Origin: Carex sylvatica
Lineage: Eukaryota > Streptophyta > Magnoliopsida > Poales > Cyperaceae
DNA: 30,870 nucleotides
Direction: 5' to 3'
NCBI GenBank assembly: GCA_964058845.1
Contig: CAXKVR010000659.1
Coordinates: forward strand, 1-30,870
The position numbers were made by a program, and so were the translations under genes. The notes beneath the pieces were generated by a model, which was not told where the DNA came from, made no database searches, and was given only the letters and a program-made list of their open reading frames with translations. This document shows, in pieces, positions 9,653 to 18,942 of the stretch (the stretch's first letter is position 1; each line of letters begins with the position of its first letter).

Positions 9653-10054
9653 TTTTTAAGTTCAACAGTTTTATTGTGAGCTCAATTATAAAATTTATTG
9701 AATTGACTTTAAATAATAAATTCAAACCGTTAAAATCTGTCTACCAAATGATGCATCTATATGCAAAAAATTAAAAATTTTAAATTAATTTAGTATAAAG
9801 TCAAGCAGTTAAAATTAGAAAATTTATAAATTAATTTTAATGTATTTATTTTTTGAATGTTTCTTTGACTACTTGATTCTATATAAAATTAATTTGAAAG
9901 TTAAAAAAAAATTCATATAGATATATCACTTGTAAGATAGACGAGTTTCAACAATTCAGATTGATTATTCAAAATAAATTCGATAGATTTTAGAGTTAAA
10001 TTCACAATTAGACTTGATGAACTTAGGAAGACCCAAGTTCTACTCCAAATAACA

Positions 10055-10200
10055 GTTTGGTACTTTGGTGTTTGGGTATCATTTAATGTTCTTAACCGTG
10101 ACTAACATCTATTGGTTTTATTCATGTTCATTTCCAATATTATCTTCCTCAAATTTATAAATATGATGGTGCTTTTATTTAATTATTATTATATATGGGC
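10055..10200. repeat. Spacer block homologous (inverted) to 12890-13053
   Basis: CATTTAATGTTCTTAACCGTGACTAAC, then TTTTATTCATGTTCATTTCC, matches the reverse complement of 12901-13040 at about 80%. The match also covers TTTGGTCAAATA at 9091-9102, on the other side of the MITE. The block lies 3' of the pseudogene but 5' of the intact CXE at 12550, so the two genes are not a simple inverted duplicate. Confidence 0.8.
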
Positions 10201-11620
10201 CATTAATTAAGGCTCAATATAACATTAGTAAAGATATAAAAATTAAAAATCGCTAAACATCATCTCTATTCATCCTCTACTCCCATCATTAATTATATTG
10301 GTTCAAGTTAGAAAAAAATATTAGGGAAAAAAGAATGAAACATTATAAGCTAAATTTGAACCAAATTGACGGAATTTTAAAAACCTCATTGCAATATTTT
10401 GCCTATTTACAATAAATCAAGACATAATCATCACAAAACGGATAAAAGAACTGCCTTCATCTGTACAATTTAGAAAGTGAATTGACTAATGTAGTTGTTA
10501 AATTTATGTGTAAATGGAAAAAAAAAATGTACATAAATAATTGCTAAATCAAATATCTCCTAGACTCCAATGCGATTTTTTTTTTTTAAATAGAACTGTT
10601 TTTAAAAAATTTAACAGAAAAAACACTATATGTGGACAAGCTATAAAAAAAGACCACCAATTCTAAGAATCAGTGAGAAAAAAAAAAAAAAAAACTATTT
10701 TCTCCCCCCACAAAAAAGCTTCACGGTTATCTAAATATTTCCTTGTTAGTTGTTAGTTCCTGTTTTGAATTAATTACACAAGCATTGTTCTCCTACTTAT
10801 CTTTTTCACACAGCTAAGGCACATCCTCCCATACATGCTTATTATATCAAGTTCAATTTGAGTGTAACAGTACAACAAATTTTTCCTTTGCATTTCGCTT
10901 AATAGAGCTGCTCTTTTTGTTTGATAACAGTATGATTTGGGAATAGTCAAGTGTACCAGTATCTATTGATCTATACGCCAACTCATTATGCAATAGTAAT
11001 GCAAGATGGCCCTTATGATTTATAATAAACATTTTTCCATTATTGTTTATATCTCCCAAATCAAGTCAACAACTGCAAATGTTTTATTTTCCAAAATTTA
11101 ATTTTGGATGTTTTAGTTTCTGCTTCCCAGATGTATAAAAATAAAGAAATACACTTTTTGAAAGAAAATACATAATAGTACTAGTTCTAGTTCAAAAGAG
11201 GAAAATAAAAGATTATATATTGAGATGGTGAAACCAAATTCCACACAGCATACACCTAACAGAAGCTCTCCTTAGTAATCAAGCCAAGCTATAATTAATA
11301 AAAATCATAAGACACTGATAACTCATGTACCAAATAAAAACCAGTACAAATAAGTAAATTCATACATCTAAGATAGCAAGAAAGAAGCCAGAAATTACTG
11401 AATGTATAAACAAAAAAAAACTCTGTATCCAGAGAGCAAAACACTGATGAGTCGGATATCCGTTTGCAACTGTTCAATTTGTGTTTAGATTCATGTGAAA
11501 AATTAGAACTATAAAATTTAAACAGCGTGCAAATCTCAATGTAGATCGAACAGAGGTCAAATCAGATATCTGGATTTGATCCGATGCTCATCAAAGCCCC
11601 TTCGCTCGCCTCTGTCCATG
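10201..11620. other. AT-rich intergenic region
   Basis: No supported gene. It contains homopolymer runs (A-run at 10678-10694, T-runs near 10577) and no TIR or LTR structure that I could recognise. Confidence 0.4.
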
Positions 11621-12550
11621 CTAGCCGCGGTTGATGAACGCAACAAAATGACTCATCATCTCCAGTGTCTTCTCACAATCAGGTTTTGCCAAGAAAAAAC
11701 CATGCTCCTCCCCTTCAGAGTAAACCAATTCCACATTTTCTCCCCATCCAATTTTCACAAGATGCTCATAGTAAGCCTTCCCTCTCACTCTCAATTCCCC
11801 ATCTTCCAAACAAACCATCACTCTCTCACAATTCAACCCTTTCAAATCCGGCGCTCCATCGGCGAGTGGGTTGATCGCTGGATCATCCGGACCGATCGTG
11901 CCAGGACATAGGTACGTCCATATTTTTTCCAAACTGTCACGCAATGCTGGGTTGGTTGGTTCAGACGGGAGCCTTCGGCTTGCCAAGAAGTACGGGTGCA
12001 TCACCACTAGCCCTTTGAAATGCACATTTCTTAGTGCAATGTTGTGCACAATGTTAGCTCCGGCACTGAAACCCACTAGGAAAACTTTGCCGAAATCACC
12101 GTGATTAACTAACCACGGATCGGGACCACCCATATCATGTGAAATAACCCAATTGAGTACCTCAAATGAGTCATCATACAGTATTGGGATAGGGTTCTCT
12201 GGAGCGAGTCGGTACTCGACCGAGATGCCTATGGCATTAGCTTGTGCACAGAGACGGTTCATGAAGCAATTGTCAAGGGAGTCGAAGGCAGAGCCCTCGA
12301 AAAAGCATCCGCCGTGGCAATACACAATGATAGGAAGTTTTGTGCCTAGGGAAATATCCGGGCGATAGATTCGTGCCGAGATGCCGGTTGAAGGATTGAT
12401 TACGGCATCCTTGGATGTGACCCTGGTTTCAGGGTCAAGGCCGGCTGGCACATGCGAGAATATATTTTGCGACAACCGTTCGACACGGCCGCTCTTGTAG
12501 ATGCGGATAAGGGAAGGTAAATCGAACTCGATTTCGGTATCAGGATTCAT
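11621..12550 (-). CDS. Carboxylesterase (CXE family), 309 aa, altered active-site region
   Basis: Single-exon alpha/beta hydrolase, the usual length for plant CXEs, which hydrolyse small esters in the cytosol; some relatives act as dehydratases, lyases or cyclases. Visible motifs: oxyanion-hole HGGC (79-82), YRLAPENP (113-120), nucleophile elbow GFSAG (160-164, Ser162) in place of the family GDSAG, and C-terminal His283 in EEHGFF. The third triad residue is odd. Relatives have D-x-L/F-x-x-R-G (END or ELD in the two other genes here), while this protein reads L-E-D-G-E-L-R-V-R-G, one residue shorter. The Asp sits one position early and Gly takes its place. No signal peptide, membrane segment or N-glycosylation sequon. 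The ATG at 12550 is supported by a leader shared with the pseudogene at 8122. Gene family certain; substrate unknown; hydrolase activity uncertain because of the triad change. Confidence 0.95.
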   Translation of the reverse strand: MNPDTEIEFDLPSLIRIYKSGRVERLSQNIFSHVPAGLDPETRVTSKDAVINPSTGISARIYRPDISLGTKLPIIVYCHGGCFFEGSAFDSLDNCFMNRLCAQANAIGISVEYRLAPENPIPILYDDSFEVLNWVISHDMGGPDPWLVNHGDFGKVFLVGFSAGANIVHNIALRNVHFKGLVVMHPYFLASRRLPSEPTNPALRDSLEKIWTYLCPGTIGPDDPAINPLADGAPDLKGLNCERVMVCLEDGELRVRGKAYYEHLVKIGWGENVELVYSEGEEHGFFLAKPDCEKTLEMMSHFVAFINRG

Positions 12551-12649
12551 TTTGAGGAAGAAATGGATTCAGATGTGAAGATTGGCAAGAGCTTGTGTGC
12601 TTTGCTTGAGAAAAGCAATTTGAAGGGATCTAACAAAAGGCACAAAACC

Positions 12650-12660
12650 ATATATTATAG
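12650..12660 (-). promoter_or_regulatory. TATA box of the 309-aa CXE gene
   Basis: TATAATATA on the minus strand, about 100 bp upstream of the ATG at 12550. The leader between them (TTCTCAAGCAAAGCACACAA, then CTTGCCAATCTTCACATCTG) is shared with the leader of the pseudogene at 8122. Confidence 0.5.
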
Positions 12661-12889
12661 ATGTGAAGCACCAAAAGAGATTATAAATTTGTGATAGGGA
12701 TCATTGGGTCTACTTATGTGGCTCTGTTTGAGTCACTTGATATCACCTATGTTATTGTGGGAAGCTTTGAGGTTTCTTTGAGTCAACTTGACTAAATTAA
12801 TGTGGCAATAATTAGGTTTAGTATTAATCAGAATATTTCATATTATAATTTTTAATTAAGTTTAAATGAGCAACCAACAGAAGAGTATT

Positions 12890-13053
12890 AAAGACAAAAG
12901 GTATAAATAAATAAAAGACAATCATTTATAATTATAAATTTGAAGAGGATAACATTGGAAATGAACATGAATAAAACAAAAAGATGTGAGTCACGGTCAG
13001 GTACATTAAATGCACACCTATCCCAAACTATTATATTTGACCAAATCACGAAA
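12890..13053. repeat. Spacer block homologous (inverted) to 9091-10200, without the MITE
   Basis: The reverse complement reads TTTGGTCAAATATAATAGTTTGG, then GACCGTGACTCACATC and TTTTATTCATGTTCATTTCC. It is the uninterrupted version of the region into which the MITE at 9106-10045 inserted. It lies about 340-500 bp upstream of the 309-aa CXE. Confidence 0.8.
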
Positions 13054-13506
13054 ACAGAAGAATAATAATAATTAAAAAAAAAGGAAAGTGGACGGCCATT
13101 TTTATTAATACCCCTTAAAAAAACAAAATTTTAACAATACCCCTATGTTTAATTTTTTTTTATTAGTACCCCGACCGTCAGGCCCACGGGCGGTCCATAT
13201 ATTGAAGGAAACCGCCAGAGCCCCGGGCGGTCCACCCCCCACGAATTTTTTTTTTTTTTTTTTTAAAGGGAGAGATATTAATATTTTTTATTTAAATAAT
13301 TTTGTGAATAAATTTTTTTCTTGTTTAGAGTGTATATCAAAAAAAAAATAAGACATTTGATATATTTATGAAGTGATGTCGTAACTCTTTATAACTTTGA
13401 TTGATTTGATTTGTCAGTTGGATATCATAAGTCTAAAAATAACACTAATTGAGGATTTGACATTAATTCAAATATACACCAGAAAATATAGTTAGATTGC
13501 CTCAAT

Positions 13507-13685
13507 CATATACATATATACATATATACATATACATATATATACACATACATATATATACATATACATACATATACATATACATATACATATACACACA
13601 TATACATACATATACATATACATATACATATATATACACATACATATACATATACATACATATACATATATATACATATACATAT
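13507..13685. repeat. (TATACA)n-type microsatellite, left half
   Basis: An imperfect array of CATATA/CATACA units. It is the inverted partner of 14089-14205, forming the inner part of the palindrome of copy A. Open frames through it (YIYIHIYT-like) are artefacts of the repeat. Confidence 0.9.
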
Positions 13686-14088
13686 TGATGCAATATGGTC
13701 CTGCGCATGCTTTACGACAAGGGGCGTAACTTTTGATCCGTCCGTCGGATCGGGCTGAAATCTTGACAGGAACTCCACAGCCCAAAACCGGTGGAGAAAC
13801 AAATCTATAATTCGTTTCACCCAGTTTCGGGCTCAGATTCGCGATCCGAGTCTTCCTTCATGGACTTTTGGACCTTTCTTTATAATTTTAGAGTTTTTAG
13901 GGTCTTTTATGTATCTTTTATGTATTTTCTGTTTTTAGGATTGGTATTTAAACAGACGTCATGTCTTTTGGGAGAGTTAGTTAGTTTTTGATGTATCAGT
14001 TTTATCAAAGAATTGAGAATCTATGTGATCTCAGAACCAAATCTATCTTTCCGTTACTTTTTCCAATTTCTTGATTGGTCGTGCATCA
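13686..14088. mobile_element. Probable solo LTR, ~403 bp, in the palindrome centre
   Basis: A unique, less AT-rich block begins TGATGCA and ends TGCATCA, with TG...CA ends that are 7-bp inverted repeats, as in LTRs. The 3' third (TTTTATCAAAGAATTGAGAATC, then ATCTTTCCGTTAC) resembles ends of plant retrotransposon LTRs. A 5-bp duplication is not clear (CATAT against GTATA), perhaps because the flanks are slippage-prone microsatellite. No internal retrotransposon coding. The LTR superfamily is undetermined. Confidence 0.6.
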
Positions 14089-14205
14089 GTATATGTATAT
14101 GTATATGTATATGTATGTATATGTATGTATATGTATGTATATGTATGTATATGTATATGTATATGTATGTATGTGTATGTATATGTATATATATATATAT
14201 GTATA
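14089..14205. repeat. (TATGTA)n-type microsatellite, right half
   Basis: An imperfect array of GTATAT/GTATGT units, the reverse complement of 13507-13685. It lies between the probable solo LTR and the right arm of copy A. Confidence 0.9.
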
Positions 14206-15179
14206 TGATTGAGGCAATCTAACTATATTTTCTGGTGTATATTTGAATTAATGTCAAATCCTCAATTAGTGTTATTTTTAGACTTATGATATCCAACTGA
14301 CAAATCAAATCAATCAAAGTTATAAAGAGTTACGACATCACTTCATAAATATATCAAATGTCTTATTTTTTTTTTGATATACACTCTAAACAAGAAAAAA
14401 ATTTATTCACAAAATTATTTAAATAAAAAATATTAACATCTCTCCCTTTAAAAAAAAAAAAAAAAAAAAAATTCGTGGGGGGTGGACCGCCCGGGGCCCT
14501 GGCGGTTTCCTTCAATATATGGACCGCCCGTGGACCTGGCGGTCGGGGTACTAATAAAAAAAAAATTAAACACAGGAGTATTGTTAAAATTTTGTTTTTT
14601 TTAAGGGGTATTAATAAAAATGGCCGAAAAGTGGAGTCCAGGATTAATTTATCAATTTTATCTTAACAGATTAGCGGGGCCCACAACGGCGTGATCATCA
14701 ATCAACGGTCAGATCCGACAGATACAATGGGAGGTAGGACGGCCATTTTTATTAATACTCTAAAAAAAAAATGCCCGCATTAATTTTTTTTTCAAAATTA
14801 CCTCGACCGCCAGGTCCATGGGCGGCCCAATTCCCATAGCAGACCGTCTGGATCAGGGGCGATCCACTCGGGACCATACTGCCTGGGATTCGGACGGTCC
14901 TCTTTTGTTTGTTTTGTTTTTTGGTTTGTTTAGAGATCTTAATATTTTTTATTTAAATAATTTTGTGAAATTTTTTTTTTATTATTTAGAGTGTATGCCA
15001 AAAAAATAAGACATTTGATATATTTATGAAGTGATGTCGTAACTCTTTATAACTTTGATTTGATTTGTTAGTTGGATATCACAAGTTTAAATATAACACT
15101 AATTAAGGACTTGACATTAATTCTTAATAATTTATTTTCTTCAATACACAAGGAATTATAGTTAGAATGCCTCAATGAT

Positions 15180-15720
15180 GTCATTTTTTTTGTAGAGAAT
15201 AATTCAATTATTTGATTATTGTCAACATATACCATTTGCTCGGAGATAGGCAAAAATGCATTTTAAAATAATTATATGCATAATTCTTGAATAATCTCTT
15301 AGGCTTTTGACTAAACAAAATACCGATCGTTGTATGTCTACCATCGAATGAAAACTTAAACTGAATTTTTGAGACACTAAACGATGTTTTTTTAAAATTA
15401 TGATGCTTTAGATATTGGAGGTAACTCCCCGGGGTGATATTCAGATCCATCTCGTTCCCCCCTTTCTGAAAAGTGGTCATATGCACAAATCTGACTTTCC
15501 TAGCCAAAGTTATGGGTGTTTAAAGTTTTTTCGAAAGCTGAACTTTGAAAATTCATAACTAACTGTAGAAAAATCCAAATAAATTAAAATTTGTATCAAT
15601 TCTGTTTATTTTTAAATGCTATACATTCTGGTGTAATCACTTTTGCAGTTTGATATTATATCAATCCAGACTTGCTGATTTACCAGCAGAGATCAAATGC
15701 AGTGCATGCGGCCGCATGAG
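15180..15720. other. Unassigned interior of copy B
   Basis: About 540 bp with no counterpart in copy A and no convincing reading frame; weak minus-strand open frames here lack family motifs. It may be original internal sequence of the element or a further insertion. Confidence 0.35.
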
Positions 15721-15798
15721 CTATGTATATATGTATAATATATGTATATATGTATATAGAATATAATATATGTATATGTATATATAATATAATATATG

Positions 15799-16204
15799 GA
15801 GATGGGCTATGGTACATTGTAATGCATAAGCATTTTTGTGCATTGGACTATAAATCACTATTCAAAGTTTAAATGACCGATCCAAACCGCTCATCTTGTT
15901 CTCTATATTAATATGTGCTTGGAGACCAAATTTTATATTTTTTAGAATTTTTTTACTATTTATTAAGCTACTTTGAAAATTGCTAATCCAATTGTGCCTT
16001 TTGATTTTACTGTTATCGTTGGATCAGCGATTTTCAAAGTGGCTTAATAAATAGTAAAAAAAATGTAAAATTTGGTCTCCAAGCACAAATTAATATGGAG
16101 AACAAGATGAACGGTTTGGATCGGTCATTTGGACTTTGAATCCGATGATTTATGGTCCAATACACAAAAATGCCTATACATTGCAATGTACCATAGCCCA
16201 TCTC
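15799..16204. mobile_element. Foldback MITE of ~406 bp
   Basis: The ends GAGATGGGCTATGGTACATT and AATGTACCATAGCCCATCTC are exact inverted repeats. The rest folds back with GTGCTTGGAGACCAAATTTT and TTTACTATTTATTAAGC near the centre. No clear target duplication was found, so the superfamily is open. No coding. Confidence 0.75.
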
Positions 16205-16206
16205 AT

Positions 16207-16620
16207 AATGAGATGGACTTGGGTGAGCCATCGCTCACCAAGCGTTTGTACTCTACACCGTATTTTTATTTTAAAAGTTCAAACGATCGATCCGAACCGT
16301 TAGATGTGATCTCTATATTAAAATGTGCTTGGAGACCAAATTTTACATTTTTTGAAATTTTTTTACTATTTATTAAGCATTTTTAAAAATTGTTGTTTTG
16401 CTTTGAACAGTAAATTTTTTTGGACCATCGGATCAGCAATTTTAAAAAATGTTTAATAAATAGTAAAAAAATTCCAAAAAATGTAAAATTTGGTCTCTAA
16501 GCACATTTCAATATGGAGAACAAGATGAACGGTTCGGATCAGTTGTTTGAATTTTTAAAATGGCTAAAATGAGTCATGGCTCACCAACGTGAAATAAGCC
16601 ATGGCTCATTTTAGCCCAAC
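16207..16620. mobile_element. Second, related foldback MITE
   Basis: It shares the inner arms of its neighbour (GTGCTTGGAGACCAAATTTT at about 16327, its complement near 16490) and the CGATCCGAACCGTT/AACGGTTCGGATC pair. The outer ends differ (GGTGAGCCATCGCTCACC on the left). On the right there is an extra hairpin, GGCTAAAATGAG ... CTCATTTTAGCC (about 16562-16616). Exact borders are uncertain. Confidence 0.6.
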
Positions 16621-16666
16621 TCTATATGTATATGTATATATGTATATGTATGTATGTATATGTATG

Positions 16667-16699
<33 letters not shown>
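16620..16699. repeat. TATGTA/TA microsatellite
   Basis: TATGTA units followed by a pure TA run, directly adjoining the right arm of copy B. Its position equals that of the array in copy A (14089-14205). Confidence 0.9.
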
Positions 16700-16701
<2 letters not shown>

Positions 16702-17151
16702 TTGAGGTAATCTAACTATATTTTCTTGTGTATATTTGAATAAAATATTTTTTTTAGAATCAAGGTCAAGTCCTTAATTAGTGTTATCTTTAGACTTGTG
16801 ATATCCAACTGACAAATCAAATCAAAGTTATAAAAAGTTATGACATCACTTCATAAATATCAAATGTCTTATTTTTTTAGCGTACACTCTAAACAATAAA
16901 ACTGTATTCACAAAATTATTTAAATAAAAAATATTAAAATTTCAAAAAAAAAAGGACCGCCCGAACCCCAGGCGGTCTGGTCCCAAATGGACTGCCCTTG
17001 ACCCGAGCGGTCTGCCCTTGACCCGAGCGGTCTGCTATGGAAATTGGGCTGCCCGTGGGCCCAGGACAATTTTGAAAAAAAAACTTAATGCGAGAGTATT
17101 TTTAAAATTATCTTTTTTTTAGGGTATTAATAAAAATGGTCAGAGGTAGGA

Positions 17152-17749
17152 TTCACTTTCATTTGAATGTTTAGATCGGTATGAATTCCACCGCTCTAAA
17201 CTCTTTTGATTTTTAGAATCGATAAAATTTGTATCGATCTTTCTATCAATATTACAACTCTTGTACTCTTTCTGTTTCTCTCTCAACTTTTTTATTAATT
17301 TCTATAAAAAAAAAAAAAAATTCCTTGAGTGTGTATCCTCTGATATAAATTAGTGCGCGAGTGATTGATGTGTGCGGTGTCTATTCGGAGATAGCACAGG
17401 TACTATTTGTGCTTTGAGATGCAAGCAGAATCTATTTGAGCGGTTGTGATTTTCCGAAAAATTACGTGCGCGGTGAGATATTTTAGAGGATCTTTTTTTT
17501 ATATTCTAAATATGCTCCGAACTCCGAAGTGATATTGAATTATTGACTCGGATTGATATTCGCTCCAAATTTGACCAGTCATGCAAGCTTTTATTATACA
17601 AAAATAAAAATTGGTCATGAGCCCAAACATCTTAGGCCCAAATATTTCTAATGTAGTATATCCATAATTTTTCTGGGCTTTTTCTCAATTTTCCAAATCA
17701 GAAAGTCAAACAAAGACTGCTTGCTGGATTAGATGAAGTTCAGTTTTCC
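17152..17749. other. Intergenic sequence
   Basis: No gene recognised. An A-run sits at 17306-17321; the part after it (GTGTGTATCCTCTGATA and on) is less AT-rich but carries no open frame with recognisable motifs. Confidence 0.35.
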
Positions 17750-18561
17750 TAGTATTAGGTAGAAGGTTGTTGTGCGAACGGTTTGAAAGATATGGATTCA
17801 TGGAGCTTCTATTTAATAAACTTTTCTGGTATGTCTATCATAACTTTCTAGAAGAAAAAAAATTCAGTGTAAAAGTTTTATATTAGGTAGAACCTATAAT
17901 TCTTACAAAAGCTATTTAAATGAACTTAATATGGACTACAGAAGAATTGTGATTTATTGATGCTTTAATTTTTTTTAAAGATAGGTATTTGATCAAACTT
18001 GTGAGAAGGGCAATACTTTGAGTTATGTGATTAATAAGGAATAAGTTTTGTTTTTAGGAGATTCATACTTCTCTTAGATTTATAGGATCTCAAATTATTT
18101 ATTTAGCATAATTTTGGGTGAAGTCCAAAGGAAGGGGTACTCTTCTTACATTATCATTAGTTCTACCTACTGATGTGTTGCAATTGCCTGTTGTTTTTGA
18201 TAATTTTCTATTACAGGAGGAGAGAGTAGCTGAAACAAGTAGTTTAGAGCATCAGCTTGATGACGATAGCTTTCAGGAGGAGAACATAGTATAAATAAGT
18301 GGGTTAGAGCCACGGAGTTCAGCAGCTGCTAATAGGCTAATTGTTACTTGTTAATGATGTTTAGTTGGTTGTTATTTTTTTAAGGTTGTTCACTGTTATA
18401 TAGTTTTTGGTAGATATTCATAGGAAAATGAGATGGCTGTTCATATACTGTTGGGTTTGATTGGTATCAGTTTGATATTAAATTTTCTAACTTCGTAGGT
18501 TTTGTTCGAGTAATGAAATCGGTGGTGTTAAGTCACTTTTATCAAAAAAAAAAAAAAAAAA
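17750..18561 (+). mobile_element. Probable LINE 3' end with poly(A) tail
   Basis: The stretch ends TAATGAAATCGGTGG, then TAAGTCACTTTTATC, followed by 18 consecutive A (18544-18561). A 3' tail like this is typical of plant non-LTR retroelements or a retroposed transcript. Upstream, short open pieces with an acidic C-terminus (QEERVAETSSLEHQL near 18215-18260) are compatible with the decayed end of an ORF2. No reverse transcriptase or RNase H motif could be read, so the call rests on the tail. The 5' border is a guess. Confidence 0.4.
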
Positions 18562-18942
18562 CTGAATATGGATAATTTTTTTTAATTGTGCATATCTTCA
18601 TGCGAATTTGCTTTTTAAAATCTTTATTCCTCCCATCATGTAAATTATATAATTTCTTCTTTTTTTAATGAAAAAGGATAGTAGGAAAATTATTCCCTAC
18701 TTGCTCAAAAAGAAACATCTTTATTCCATCCAACAAACTGCCAAAATGGAAAAGACAATTCACAACTAGTCAAGAAATCAATGTAGATCCAGAAATACAG
18801 TAATAGCTATTATATATATTACTGCTGATCAATATATAATAGCATAATACTTAAAATATTGTTCCTATTATTGTATAATTCTAACTAAACAGAATTAATC
18901 ATCCTACTAAATAAATAATTGTGAACATCAATAAAACTAAAA
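18562..18942. other. 3' flank of the membrane-anchored CXE gene
   Basis: AT-rich, no gene. Its right part is presumably the 3' UTR of the minus-strand gene ending at 18943. Confidence 0.4.

Larger units (their letters stand above)
9097..10054. mobile_element. Foldback MITE (Mutator-like), copy 2, split by a hAT element
   Basis: The element at about 9106-10045 has ends GAGTAGAAACTAGGGTG and CAAGTTCTACTC, flanked by CAAATAACA on both sides (9097-9105 and 10046-10054). Its body from 9653 (TTTTTAAGTTCA) to 10045 aligns with copy 1 at 6271-6681, including TTTAGTATAAAGTCAAG. The left 11 bases are separated from the body by the hAT element at 9117-9652. The related spacer at 12890-13053 lacks this MITE and acts as an empty site. 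Confidence 0.82.
13084..14635. mobile_element. Long-TIR Mutator-like element, copy A
   Basis: The element spans 13093-14626. The arms (13093-about 13510 and about 14205-14626) are near-perfect inverted repeats of about 420 bp, starting CGGCCATTTTTATTAATACC. They contain several GGCGGTCC/GGACCGCC motifs and a long A/T run. The flanks GAAAGTGGA and AAAAGTGGA form a 9-bp duplication with one mismatch. The centre holds TATACA/TATGTA microsatellites and a solo LTR. No transposase is encoded. The 9-bp duplication and long TIRs indicate the Mutator superfamily. Confidence 0.85.
14731..17151. mobile_element. Long-TIR Mutator-like element, copy B
   Basis: The element at 14740-17142 starts CGGCCATTTTTATTAATACT and ends TATTAATAAAAATGGTCA. 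It is flanked by a perfect 9-bp duplication GAGGTAGGA (14731-14739, 17143-17151). The arms (14740-about 15180 and about 16699-17142) align with those of copy A over their length (AAGACATTTGATATATTTAT, then GAAGTGATGTCG and TAGTTAGAATGCCTCAATGA) but are more diverged. The right arm has a tandem CTGCCCTTGACCCGAGCGGT. The interior is larger than in copy A and holds other sequence, including two related MITEs (15799-16204, 16207-16620) and a TATGTA microsatellite next to the right arm. No transposase seen. Confidence 0.83.

Noticed and set aside
11576..12368. Plus-strand open frames opposite the 309-aa CXE
   Set aside because: They are antisense shadows of a well-supported gene, as are those at 19037-19540 and 24521-24917.
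13492..14222. Long Tyr/Ile/Met-rich open frames on both strands
   Set aside because: They are translations of the TATACA/TATGTA microsatellites; composition and frame-independence show they are not genes.
15208..15507. 99-aa minus-strand open frame inside copy B
   Set aside because: It has no recognisable domain, composition matches the surrounding DNA, and no ATG context or promoter was seen.
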